Shown here piece by piece: positions 24,388 through 32,390 of a stretch of 33,769 nucleotides of DNA. Within the stretch, counting starts at the first letter, position 1. Each line of letters begins with the position of its first letter. The DNA lies in assembly GCA_964473285.1 (NCBI GenBank), contig CAYYOI010000014.1:1-33769 (forward strand), in the 5' to 3' direction. The notes beneath the pieces are model-generated. The model did not search any database. It was not told where the DNA came from and worked only from the letters and a program-made list of their open reading frames with translations. Source of the stretch: JBNJGT01 sp964473285 (GTDB taxonomy: Archaea > Nanobdellota > Nanobdellia > Woesearchaeales > JACJVW01). Both the position numbers and the translations under genes were made by a program.

Positions 24388-24894
24388 ATGGTAAATATTG
24401 AAATTAAAGCAAAATCAAATAATCAAGATAAAATTAGGGAAATCCTAAAATCTAGAAATGCAGACTTTAAAGGAACTGATCATCAAATTGATACTTATTT
24501 TAAGGTTAATTTTGGAAGATTGAAGTTAAGAGAAGGTAATATTGAGAATAAATTAATTCATTATAATCGCGAAGATAAAGAAGGACCAAAACTATCAGAG
24601 ATTATTCTTTTCAAATCAAATCCTGATTCAACATTGAAAGAATTATTAACAAAGGCACTGGGAATTTTAGTTGTTGTTGATAAGCAGAGAGAAATATATT
24701 TTGTAGATAATGTAAAATTTCATATTGATAAGGTTAAAGAATTGGGCACATTTATTGAAATAGAAGCAATAGAAAATAATTCAATTGGAAAAGAAAAATT
24801 ACTTGAACAATGTCAATTTTATCTTGATTTATTTCAAATCTCAAAAGAAGATTTAATTTCTGTTTCATATAGCGATTTATTATTAGAAAAATAA
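24388..24894 (+). CDS. CYTH-domain protein (CyaB-like, class IV adenylate cyclase or triphosphatase family)
   Basis: This 168-residue protein opens with VNIEIKAKSNN, the CYTH start (the usual ExExK has N in place of the first E), followed by QIDTYFKVNFGRLKLREG, the typical Y-F...GRLKLRE segment, and IEIEAIE near residue 130. CYTH enzymes act on triphosphorylated substrates with divalent metal; members include class IV adenylate cyclases and thiamine or inorganic triphosphatases. In archaea the substrate is usually unknown. With the MazG-like enzyme nearby, this is the second nucleotide or triphosphate hydrolase candidate in the segment. The start is fixed by TATA spacing. Confidence 0.78.
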   Translation: MVNIEIKAKSNNQDKIREILKSRNADFKGTDHQIDTYFKVNFGRLKLREGNIENKLIHYNREDKEGPKLSEIILFKSNPDSTLKELLTKALGILVVVDKQREIYFVDNVKFHIDKVKELGTFIEIEAIENNSIGKEKLLEQCQFYLDLFQISKEDLISVSYSDLLLEK

Positions 24895-25091
24895 AAGTTG
24901 AGCTGTACTGAGCCTACTACTTAGTCTTCGGCTTTTTTCTTGCAGAAAGAACACATAATATTCAAAAAAGTGATAGATCAAACACAGTTGGTATATACCC
25001 CTTTCTTATAGTTTTTGATTAATGTCCTGCTTATCGTAATATACACTTGGAAACAAAACCCTTAAAATTGTTACTTGTTAATAGTTATAAA

Positions 25092-25265
25092 ATGAGTATT
25101 GACAACAAAGTTGCAAAAGCTATTATCATTGGTACAATCAGTCTGGATAGTCTGGTAACTAATCCTAATTTTGAAGCAAGGGATTTTGCTAACCCTCATA
25201 TGTACTTTGAAAAGTTAACATATGATCGTGAGTATAATAACAGTGGTCTGGTTTATGGGGGGTAG
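25092..25265 (+). CDS. Small unknown protein (57 residues)
   Basis: The frame starts MSIDNKVAKAIIIGTISLDSL and ends in NNSGLVYGG. A CTTAAAATT stretch about 27 bases upstream could be a TATA box. There is no family. It precedes the large split gene and ATP-grasp ligase by about 140 bases, so a peptide substrate of that ligase is conceivable, but no core repeats or recognised leader motif support this. Confidence 0.3.
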   Translation: MSIDNKVAKAIIIGTISLDSLVTNPNFEARDFANPHMYFEKLTYDREYNNSGLVYGG

Positions 25266-25269
25266 TGCT

Positions 25270-25332
25270 ATGGCTTTATATGGTACTGCTGCAAGTGGAT
25301 TGTATAGTTTGCTTGCAGGAAGAAAGGATTAG
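25270..25332 (+). CDS. Very short hydrophobic peptide ORF (20 residues)
   Basis: Four bases after the previous stop, ATG opens a 20-residue frame, MALYGTAASGLYSLLAGRKD, with a small-residue hydrophobic stretch and a charged tail. This could be a membrane-active peptide or chance. The only support is its tight spacing to the preceding small ORF. Confidence 0.2.
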   Translation: MALYGTAASGLYSLLAGRKD

Positions 25333-25404
25333 CTATTCATTTACAAATTGAAAGTTTAAAAACTATTAAGGGCTAGAACTCTTAAGTTCTTAAATGAGGA
25401 TTAA

Positions 25405-27339
25405 TTGTCCCTAGACAGTAATAACTTTTCCAAAAGATTTATAAAGGAAAGTCTGTTATCCAGGGGTATGTACCAATCAGATGGCACTTTAACTCACATG
25501 CACTTTCGTATTATGAAGGCTCTGGCTAGGGTCAATGCTTGTTTTCTGAAAGAAGAAAAAGCAGTGGATTTCACCGAGAGAATCAATCTATCATATGAAA
25601 AGATGACCTATTCGCAGGACAACCTTAACTATATTCTTGGAGATTCCAAAAAAATATATGTAAAGGAGAATACCTCGCACAATCTGGAAAATATCCTGAA
25701 TGAATACTTAAAGCCGGAAAAGCACTTTGAAAAATCTGAATATAATCCTGATTACCAATTGCTGAAAAATTTAACCATCTACAATAACAATTATGAATTC
25801 TCCAAGGAATTTGAGAACAATTCAGAATATAAACCTAAAAAGTCATTTGAAGAGATTATACAGTCAAACTATTACATGGGAAATTCTCTGGGCGATGAGA
25901 CTGCAGATAAGTGGGAGATGCATATGGAACTTATGCGTCAGGATAAGGTCCAATCAAGAATAGCCCCATTAAAGCAATTTCTTGACACCCTTATTAATGC
26001 TGGGGATACTGCTACTCTTGATATTGTACTTTCGGCAGTTAATACTGTCGTTGATTCCAGTCCAAGGAGGATCGATGACCTGGTAAGCCTGATGACAACA
26101 ATGGATGCGGAATTGGCTACAAAGGTATCTGACGCGGCGCTTTCTTACACGGGACTTGTAGAGAGAAATAATAGTGGTTATTTCCTGGGGAACTCCAGTA
26201 CTAAGGATTTTTATGATACTGCTTCATCTCTTGTCCAATCTGTTGAAACTGAAGAATTCTCCTGGTGGATTGATGAAGTGGCTAAACTTGCAAAAGCAGG
26301 AGACTTTACAGGAGCTAAAATGCTTGCCAATGAGTCTATTAATGCAGTTGAAGCATATAGGCTTATGGGGTTAGAATTCAGTAACCTGATCCAAGATTAC
26401 CAAACCGCAGGATCGTGTGTTCTTAAGGCAAAAGATTTTATGGATGCATTTGATGATATACCCCAAGCCAATGAATTGTATCAAAGACTAATCGGGAATG
26501 GTAGATTGGCCTCATTTATTGATTCTGGCATCCAAGGGAATGTGATATCAATTTTGTTTGATAAATATCGCAATGGAGGTACTGACGATTATCTGGAAGC
26601 AATTGATGAGCTAGTTGATGTCCATGCAAATCTGAAAGCGCATAAGATGCAAGGCAACATTGTTGCTCATAGGTTGAAAGGTATAAATCGAGCGCGAAAC
26701 CTTACACAGCTTATGAATTCGATCCAGCATGTGAGATCATCAGTTGAGGACTATGTGGATTTCTCTCAAAGGCAGCAAAAGAAGGATCCGCAGGAGTTTA
26801 GTGATTCCAACCTGCAGAGCGCATTATTTCTTTATGAGGATACATTGGGAAAAACCTATCGAGCTTTTAAGCAGGATGCTGAGAAATTCGGCCTTTATTT
26901 GCAAAGGTTTCCGAGACTAAGGGATAAACTTGATGTATTTGGTGAAGAAAAGGTCAAAAAGATCCTCAATCAGGTGATCAAGCTTAATAACAGGGATCTC
27001 ATTGACCTGATGGAAACCCCTAATGATGAAAGGCCTTATCTGGAAGAGCTTGCATCACGCTTAGATAACTCTAATGCTGCAGTTACTGTCAAGGTCCTTG
27101 GAGAATTTTACCGGACGTATAGTTTTCTTGTGAATGCTGATGATAAGAAACAAATCCAGGCTGCATTTGAAGGGGATGCCTGCAAACCTGATTTGATAAT
27201 CAAGAATCTGCAGGAAGTGCGGGAGGCATATTACCCAAGGGTTATCGGTTCAGATCTTGATATCCCAGAGTCCTTGGGACAGGCAATGGATAACATCACT
27301 GTGGCTTATTTCAAGAATACCGGAGGGATCAATATATAA
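25405..27339 (+). CDS. Large helical-repeat protein, N-terminal part (unknown function)
   Basis: The frame opens at a TTG (25405) with GAGGA just upstream; the first in-frame ATG is at 25468. The 644 residues are almost wholly helical, with a possible HEAT/ARM-like solenoid from about residue 180 (repeated helix pairs such as LDTLINAGDTATLDIVLSAV and VAKLAKAGDFTGAKMLAN). It ends at TAA 27337-27339. The next frame continues in exactly the same phase seven bases later, so the two are probably halves of one protein interrupted by a stop, or a split pair. The ATP-grasp gene follows. No catalytic motif is recognised in this half. Confidence 0.6.
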   Translation: MSLDSNNFSKRFIKESLLSRGMYQSDGTLTHMHFRIMKALARVNACFLKEEKAVDFTERINLSYEKMTYSQDNLNYILGDSKKIYVKENTSHNLENILNEYLKPEKHFEKSEYNPDYQLLKNLTIYNNNYEFSKEFENNSEYKPKKSFEEIIQSNYYMGNSLGDETADKWEMHMELMRQDKVQSRIAPLKQFLDTLINAGDTATLDIVLSAVNTVVDSSPRRIDDLVSLMTTMDAELATKVSDAALSYTGLVERNNSGYFLGNSSTKDFYDTASSLVQSVETEEFSWWIDEVAKLAKAGDFTGAKMLANESINAVEAYRLMGLEFSNLIQDYQTAGSCVLKAKDFMDAFDDIPQANELYQRLIGNGRLASFIDSGIQGNVISILFDKYRNGGTDDYLEAIDELVDVHANLKAHKMQGNIVAHRLKGINRARNLTQLMNSIQHVRSSVEDYVDFSQRQQKKDPQEFSDSNLQSALFLYEDTLGKTYRAFKQDAEKFGLYLQRFPRLRDKLDVFGEEKVKKILNQVIKLNNRDLIDLMETPNDERPYLEELASRLDNSNAAVTVKVLGEFYRTYSFLVNADDKKQIQAAFEGDACKPDLIIKNLQEVREAYYPRVIGSDLDIPESLGQAMDNITVAYFKNTGGINI

Positions 27340-27345
27340 CCTGCT

Positions 27346-28293
27346 TTGCGCGCGATCGCCCGCAGCAGCATAAAGAATGGTCCTGAAAAGACATTTGAGA
27401 TTCTTAATAACTTCAGGGGTAATCGTGATCTGATTGCACGACTTGGGGAAGAAGGGACTGATATCGATACCTATCAAAGCGGAATACACAGAACATATCA
27501 TATATCCACGGACGGCAAGGCAAAAGAGCGTGCAGAGGAGCAATTGAACAATGAGTTAGATGCAATCTATCAAAGGCTGGCACTTGTTGTGGATGATGAG
27601 GTAATATCGACATTCAAGGCAATTGAAGAAGAGGAGCAGCTTGATGTCATCGGGAAATTTGTAGGGAATTGTGAGTTCCAATATGAGGATTTGCGTGAGG
27701 AGCTCAAAGGGCATATACAAAAAGCCCGAAGCCTGAAAGGACGGCTGCCACATATCGAAAACCAGGAGTACTCAGCAGATGTGGATTTTTACGTCAGTAC
27801 AGATCCGTTAGAAAGTCTTCATTGTGGACAATATTTTGGCTCCTGCCTGAGCCTTTCCAAGCAAACCGGAGCTACCAATGGATGGGCAGCTGTTGTGCAG
27901 ACGATGAATGCTAACATGAATGTGATCTATGCAAATTCTGATGGTAAATATATCGGAAGAAACCGTACTGTATTGACAGATGAAGGGATAATGTGCACGA
28001 AATTTTATCAGAAAGGGTCTCTTCCTCTTGTGGATAGCTGGTTTGATTATCTGAGTGAATATGCCGATGCCTGCGGACAGGATGTATTATTGCCTGATAC
28101 ATTTGTCAAGGATAGCATAAAGAGTCGCCTGGATGAGATGGTTGAGGAGGGAAGTGCCCGCTATGTCACGGAAATGACTGTTTCGTTTGATACACCTGTG
28201 TTACCGAAATTTTATGGAGATGGCCTGGATCTGAAAGAAAGGGATGGAAGATATACTGCGACATTTGATGGTTATGTCCTGGAGGGTGCATAA
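27346..28293 (+). CDS. Large helical-repeat protein, C-terminal part after in-frame stop
   Basis: This continues the reading frame of the previous entry after a single TAA. The first possible start is a TTG at 27346 with no ribosome binding site, and there is no early ATG, so independent translation is doubtful. Residues 1-150 remain helical. Residues about 155-245 form a distinct domain (YVSTDPLESLHCGQYFGSC, AAVVQTMNANMNVIYA, GKYIGRNRTVLTDEG) resembling, from memory, the end of large bacterial and archaeal proteins of unknown function that share a T-D-P...G...SC motif. The end overlaps the ATP-grasp start (TAATG). It could be a pseudogene piece, a separately initiated subunit or a readthrough product. 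Confidence 0.5.
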   Translation: MRAIARSSIKNGPEKTFEILNNFRGNRDLIARLGEEGTDIDTYQSGIHRTYHISTDGKAKERAEEQLNNELDAIYQRLALVVDDEVISTFKAIEEEEQLDVIGKFVGNCEFQYEDLREELKGHIQKARSLKGRLPHIENQEYSADVDFYVSTDPLESLHCGQYFGSCLSLSKQTGATNGWAAVVQTMNANMNVIYANSDGKYIGRNRTVLTDEGIMCTKFYQKGSLPLVDSWFDYLSEYADACGQDVLLPDTFVKDSIKSRLDEMVEEGSARYVTEMTVSFDTPVLPKFYGDGLDLKERDGRYTATFDGYVLEGA

Positions 28294-29168
28294 TGATTAT
28301 AGCTTCAAGCGCTCCTCAGCCAAGAAGTGATCGTTTCTTACAGCAAGCTGCATATGAAAGGGGAGTGGAATGTCATTTAGTGGATCCAAAGAAGCTTTCT
28401 TATGAGTTTTCTGATGCACTTTTTGTTTATGAGGATTCACAAAGGATTGAAGATGATTTCGTGCTTATCCGCAAAACACGGGGAGCTGAGCTTGAATGCT
28501 ATCAATTCGCAAGAGCAATGGAGATGAAAGGCTCCAGGGTAGTCGATCGGCCCGAAGCATTACTGTATGCAACGGATAAGCTTGTTCCTCAGCTGGAAAG
28601 GATGCAATGTGGATATTATCCTAAGACCATGTTTATAAAGAATGATTCTCTTGATACTGTGATTGAAAGAATCGGGTTTCCAATGTTTGCAAAGCCGGTG
28701 AATGGTACCCGTCAGCAGGGCACTGCATTATTGAAATCTGTGGAGCAACTGCGGGATTATACAGCAAACAATGAAAGTGCAATATTTCAGGGATACCTGG
28801 ACATCGAATCACTTTATCGAGTTTATACAATCGGTGGAAAAGCTGTAGGAAGCATGTATTGCGCGTCCTCAAAGAACGGGCATGTGACTCCACGAAAGGC
28901 AATGTCAATTGCAGAAGAGATTGCACAAGTGATTCCATATGAGATTGTAGGCTGGGATATCGCACGCATCGGGATGGATGAGTACAAGGTGTTGGAAGCG
29001 AACCGAAACCCTAATATCCTGCCATCTAATGAAGAATATGATCTCGCAGGCAAGATAGTGGATTATTGTCTGGGAAAGCATGAGTTTGGTGAGGATTGTT
29101 CTGATCCTTTAGCTAAGAAATCTGGATTCAAAATTTTATTTGGATTATTAGGAAAGCTATCATTCTGA
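28293..29168 (+). CDS. ATP-grasp ligase, RimK/LysX-like
   Basis: This 291-residue protein has an ATP-grasp core. K96 (YATDKLVPQL) and K134 in FPMFAKPVNGTRQQG contact ATP, and E235-x-N237 in YKVLEANRNPNI binds magnesium, with D222 (WDIARIG) before it. The N-terminal 90 residues are the Rossmann-like preATP-grasp domain. RimK-type members add amino acids to proteins or peptides, or cross-link peptides; the acceptor here is unknown. The start codon overlaps the upstream stop, so the ligase is coupled to the large helical-repeat protein, which is either its substrate or a scaffold. Confidence 0.82.
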   Translation: MIIASSAPQPRSDRFLQQAAYERGVECHLVDPKKLSYEFSDALFVYEDSQRIEDDFVLIRKTRGAELECYQFARAMEMKGSRVVDRPEALLYATDKLVPQLERMQCGYYPKTMFIKNDSLDTVIERIGFPMFAKPVNGTRQQGTALLKSVEQLRDYTANNESAIFQGYLDIESLYRVYTIGGKAVGSMYCASSKNGHVTPRKAMSIAEEIAQVIPYEIVGWDIARIGMDEYKVLEANRNPNILPSNEEYDLAGKIVDYCLGKHEFGEDCSDPLAKKSGFKILFGLLGKLSF

Positions 29169-29741
29169 AAAAAAGAGAGCGTCACAGCTTTTACGGGAGA
29201 ATTAGATACCTTTATAGACGTACAAAGTTTTGATTATGAAAGAAAAAAGAGGAATACTATTCAATATCAAACTGCTGAAGTATTACAAGTAAAGCAAAAA
29301 CCTCATTAGGAAGAGCAAAAGAATTCGTATTTGAAATGGAAACTTTTCTTAATGACGAATGAATTATTGTCGTTACATAAAAAGGGTATTAGAAGAAGGA
29401 ACCTCATGCGGTGAGTCAGATGCTTGACTCCGGTAAGTTCACATTTGTTTTCCTGAATCTATTTCAACGGTGTATGCAGGATGGGACTCTATTTTATTGA
29501 GGGCATCAGTGATTCCGGAAAGATGACACAAGGAATATATTGATTGATATCTAATTGGGTAATTCTCTTGGATTCAATTTTTTTGAACATTAGCATAGGC
29601 CTTTACGAATGATATTCTCAGAATATGAACCACTGGACTTTTGCTCATAAGGTTTAAAGACTAGTTCTTTAATTGTTCAGAGTGTGATAGTAAAAAGAAG
29701 TACTGGTATCTGATATTACTAAAAAAGCAACTTTGTGCACT
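29169..29741. other. Gene-poor interval with decayed coding traces
   Basis: No intact gene is seen. A TATA-like TTTATA (about 29210) precedes an 18-residue frame at 29234, and a second short frame in another phase follows (KTSLGRAKEFVFEMETF, ending at a TGA near 29360). On the minus strand about 29439-29545 reads LSGITDALNKIESHPAYTV and looks coding but has no start. These read like remains of disrupted genes rather than functional RNA. Confidence 0.35.
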
Positions 29742-31049
29742 ATGTCTGAAACTGAAAAATTAGAATATAAGGAATCGCTTACACAGTTGAAAAGAGCAGT
29801 CATTTCAATAGTTGCTATTCTTAACAAGCATAATAAAGGAAAACTGATTTTTGGAGTTAGAGACAATGGTAAAGTTTTAGGGGTTAGTATTGGAAAGACA
29901 ACTTTAAGGGATATCTCTAAAACAATTTCAGATCATATTGAACCAAAAATCTATCCGGAAATCAAAGCAGAAGTGATAGATGGGAAAAAATGTGTAAGCT
30001 TAAGTTTCTCAGGAGATGATGTACCGTATTTTGCTTATGGTAAGGCTTATAAGAGAGTTAGTGATGAGGATAAATTATTGGCCAAAGCAGAGCTTGAGAA
30101 AATGATTCTTTCAAAGAAAAGAGTTGTTTGGGATTCTAAGGTTAATAATGTTCACTTGAAGGATATATCTGATAGAAAATTAAGAGATTATGTTAAAGAA
30201 ATCGGTTTAGAATATACTTCCAAAAGGGAAGTTTTGGAAAAGTTAGGTCTATTTAAGAACGAGAAATTGACTAATGCATGTATTCTTTTATTCGGAAAGG
30301 ATATCACGAAACATTTTCGGTTGTTGAATCTGCGTTGTGCAGTCTTTTCAGGAAATGATAAGTCTTCATCTTTTATAGACATGAAAGATTTTAATGGTGA
30401 TTTATTTGAATTGGTTGAGTTAGCACAGCAGTATATCTTGCAGCATATAAACATTGGAATGAGAGTTGAAGGGCTACGGAGAGTTGATGTTCCTGAGATT
30501 GATATGGGAGCAATTAGAGAAGCAATTATTAATGCATTTTGTCACAGGGATTATACGATCAATCAAGAGATTCAAATTGCCATTTTTAGAGATAGGGTAG
30601 AAATATTAAGTCCAGGAGGGTTAATCGGAGGACTAAAGATTAGGGATATTCTATCAAAGAAGCTTTCTAAAAGGAGAAATGAGTTGATTGCAGATATTTT
30701 TCATAGGATTCATTATATTGAAAAGTGGGGTACTGGCATTAGTAAAATTAGAGAGTTGGAACCAGAAACCAAGTTTGAAGAGTTTGCAGATTTTTTCATG
30801 GTGACTTTTGAGAGGAAAAGTGTCCCCAAGAAACTTATAAAAAAACACCCATTAAAACACCCATTAAAACACCCATTAAAAAATTTATATGATTTAATTG
30901 ATGAGAATCCAGGAATTAATAGAGAACAATTATCTGATTTAACAGGTAGTTCTATCAATACTTTAAAGGATCAAATAAAAAAATTAATTGATGCAGATTT
31001 AATTGAAAGAAGAGGAAGTAAAAAAATAGGCGGGTATTTTGTGAAATAA
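29742..31049 (+). CDS. Second AlbA_2 / HATPase / winged-helix protein
   Basis: The ATG at 29742 (MSETEKLEYKESL) is preferred to a TTG nine bases upstream; length 435. Residues 1-115 are an AlbA_2 domain (KLEYKESLTQLKRAV, GKLIFGVRDNGKVLGV, YKRVSDED). Residues about 255-340 are the ATPase-like domain (AIREAIINAFCHRDY, EILSPGGLIGG, IEKWGTGISKI), and a winged helix ends the protein (GINREQLSDLTGSSINTLKDQI, RRGSKKIGGYF). As in the gene at 5669, the linker before the winged helix contains in-frame 12-base tandem repeats, here coding HPLK three times. The two proteins share architecture but differ enough to be separate subfamilies, not recent duplicates. Its function is probably regulatory or defensive, as for the family. 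Confidence 0.75.
   Translation: MSETEKLEYKESLTQLKRAVISIVAILNKHNKGKLIFGVRDNGKVLGVSIGKTTLRDISKTISDHIEPKIYPEIKAEVIDGKKCVSLSFSGDDVPYFAYGKAYKRVSDEDKLLAKAELEKMILSKKRVVWDSKVNNVHLKDISDRKLRDYVKEIGLEYTSKREVLEKLGLFKNEKLTNACILLFGKDITKHFRLLNLRCAVFSGNDKSSSFIDMKDFNGDLFELVELAQQYILQHINIGMRVEGLRRVDVPEIDMGAIREAIINAFCHRDYTINQEIQIAIFRDRVEILSPGGLIGGLKIRDILSKKLSKRRNELIADIFHRIHYIEKWGTGISKIRELEPETKFEEFADFFMVTFERKSVPKKLIKKHPLKHPLKHPLKNLYDLIDENPGINREQLSDLTGSSINTLKDQIKKLIDADLIERRGSKKIGGYFVK
30845..30880 (+). repeat. 12-bp in-frame tandem repeat (H-P-L-K units)
   Basis: CACCCATTAAAA is repeated three times exactly. It sits at the same place in the domain order, between the ATPase-like domain and winged helix, as the unrelated W-S-E-K repeat of the gene at 5669. 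Confidence 0.9.
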
Positions 31050-31149
31050 TACTCCTAATTTAAAAAGGCTGTTAAAAAGGGTAGGTTCAGATAAAGGTGG
31101 GCATTGGGAGGTAACTGACCAGCTGCAAATTACTCTAAGGCCTCATTAA
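31045..31149 (+). pseudogene. Relic of another AlbA_2-protein C-terminus
   Basis: In a frame shifted from the gene just ended, 31060-31119 reads LKRLLKRVGSDKGGHWEVTD and then runs to TAA at 31147-31149. This resembles the final residues of the distant AlbA_2 gene at 5669 (GSDKGGYWEI) more than those of the adjacent gene (GSKKIGGYF). It has no start and overlaps the 3' end of the convergent HD gene. Confidence 0.6.
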
Positions 31150-31663
31150 ACAGCGGCTTGAAATCACCAAGGTCAAGATCCTTTACTATTTTTCTTCCTC
31201 TAGGTGAAAGCCGATCATACATGAAGCGTATCTTTTTGATGGTCTTTTTTTTTCCACGATTATTGTAATACCAGGAAAGAGTATCCTTGAAGAAAGCGAT
31301 GCTGTCTGCTTCCATGAGAACATCTGAATCAGGGGTGCCCCCCACTTCGTGGCGCGATACGATATCATGGACTGTGTTTATCATATATTCAGTGAAATTG
31401 TGCTTTCGCATGAGGTCAGTTAGAATTTCAGCGGAACGTTTGGCATGGGCTTCTTTGTATTCATCATAACTTGCATAGTTTTCTGCCTTAACCCGCTCCG
31501 GGACACAGCGATCGATGTCATGGCCAAGGGCTGCTATCTGCAGGGCCTCTGAGGCCTTGGGTTTTAGTTGAAGAACAAGTTCATGCACGAGAGGGCCATG
31601 TTCCTGATCTGTTGGTGAGATTGATTGCTTGAGGAGTTCTCTGATTTCTTGGTAGATGTCCAT
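31130..31663 (-). CDS. HD-domain protein, DUF4202-like
   Basis: This 177-residue protein has an HD metal site: H27 in GPLVHELV (or H22), H48-D49 in ALGHDIDRC, H73 in YKEAHAKRSAEIL, H105 in IVSRHEVGG and D120 in MEADSIAFF. The ADSIAFF...WYYNNRGKKKT order fits DUF4202, a family of predicted metal-dependent phosphohydrolases. Upstream on the minus strand, TTTTTTAAACT (31684-31692) lies about 26 bases from the ATG, indicating a leaderless transcript. Its 3' end overlaps the AlbA_2 relic. The substrate is unknown. Confidence 0.72.
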   Translation of the reverse strand: MDIYQEIRELLKQSISPTDQEHGPLVHELVLQLKPKASEALQIAALGHDIDRCVPERVKAENYASYDEYKEAHAKRSAEILTDLMRKHNFTEYMINTVHDIVSRHEVGGTPDSDVLMEADSIAFFKDTLSWYYNNRGKKKTIKKIRFMYDRLSPRGRKIVKDLDLGDFKPLFNEALE

Positions 31664-31723
31664 GAAGGCTGTTGTTGGCTAGAAGTTTAAAAAAGGTTCT
31701 GTCAGGATCAAGTTCCGTCAGGG

Positions 31724-31973
31724 CTATATCTTATTGTAAACATTTCTACGGTGTCCTACATAAAGGACCAAAATCCGGATGTATCTTTTGTCAATATCTG
31801 AGATTACTCGATAATCTCCGACTCTCAATTTGAATTCTACCTTCAAGTTTCTCAAAATATCTAAATGGGTTCTTTTTTGTTTCTTGAAGCTTTTTGAATA
31901 ATCTGGATCTTATCTGTTTGGGTAGTTTCTCCATCGATTCTATAGCCTTACTATCAAATAATAATTCGTACAT
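31724..31973 (-). pseudogene. relE: RelE/ParE-type toxin, disrupted by a frameshift
   Basis: The first frame (from ATG 31973) begins MYELLFDSKAIESMEKLPKQ and runs through NPFRYFEKLEGR, a typical RelE N-terminus, then drifts into nonsense and stops at 31791. In the next phase the missing half is present: EFKLRVGDYRVISDIDK followed by RILVLYVGHRRNVYNKI and stop at 31724. The switch lies near 31835-31845, where two bases appear to be missing. Joined, the two halves give a normal toxin of about 82 residues with the core RVGDYR and the C-terminal GHR. The toxin is therefore probably inactive, unless frameshifting restores it. It overlaps the antitoxin stop by one base (TAATG). Confidence 0.82.
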
Positions 31974-32212
31974 TAAAGACCTAGCCTCTTCTTAGCCTCA
32001 GTTTCTGTAAGAAAATTCCCTTTTTTTATTCTTGATCTTGCCTTCTCTATTGAATCTATGACTTCTTTGCTCAGTTTCGGATTGGTTTTAGTATTCTTTG
32101 CTACGAGGATAAGCTTCCTTATCAATTCGTCATAGCTTTCATTGCGATATTCTCTAAAAAAATCCAATTCAGTCTTGGTCTCATTATGTATTTTTATTGT
32201 TGTGGATACCAT
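31973..32212 (-). CDS. Antitoxin of the RelE-type module (RHH-like)
   Basis: This 79-residue protein opens with MVSTTIKIHNETKTELDFF, a strand-helix start like ribbon-helix-helix antitoxins, then SYDELIRKLI, and a charged C-terminal helix (EKARSRIKKGNFLTETEAKKRLGL) of the type that wraps the toxin. It lies directly upstream of the broken relE with a one-base overlap, the usual antitoxin-toxin order. A perfect 16-base palindrome between its TATA box and start codon is a likely autoregulatory operator. The antitoxin is intact although the toxin is not. Confidence 0.72.
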   Translation of the reverse strand: MVSTTIKIHNETKTELDFFREYRNESYDELIRKLILVAKNTKTNPKLSKEVIDSIEKARSRIKKGNFLTETEAKKRLGL

Positions 32213-32213
32213 A

Positions 32214-32243
32214 GTATACTATAGTATACCCAAGTTTATAAAA
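32214..32243 (-). promoter_or_regulatory. Antitoxin promoter with palindromic operator
   Basis: GTATACTATAGTATAC (32214-32229) is a perfect palindrome made of two GTATAC half-sites around TATA. It ends two bases from the antitoxin start codon. TTTATAAA follows at about 32235-32242, at leaderless distance from the ATG, so a bound antitoxin would block transcription. Confidence 0.65.
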
Positions 32244-32390
32244 TTTTGCTTTGCTATTGGATCTTGCATGTAGGTGCTTTATAACAGACCCTATAAGAAT
32301 ATTATTAAGATCATTTTGAAATATTTCCAACTTAGATATGTTTTAGAGTTCAAGACTTCTTTAATTTTCTAGTTCCTATTATTAACAGAT

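Noticed and set aside
29169..29741. A structured RNA or tRNA in the long gap between genes
   Set aside because: No tRNA-like arms, T-loop sequence or strong stem was found; the stretch looks like decayed coding sequence.
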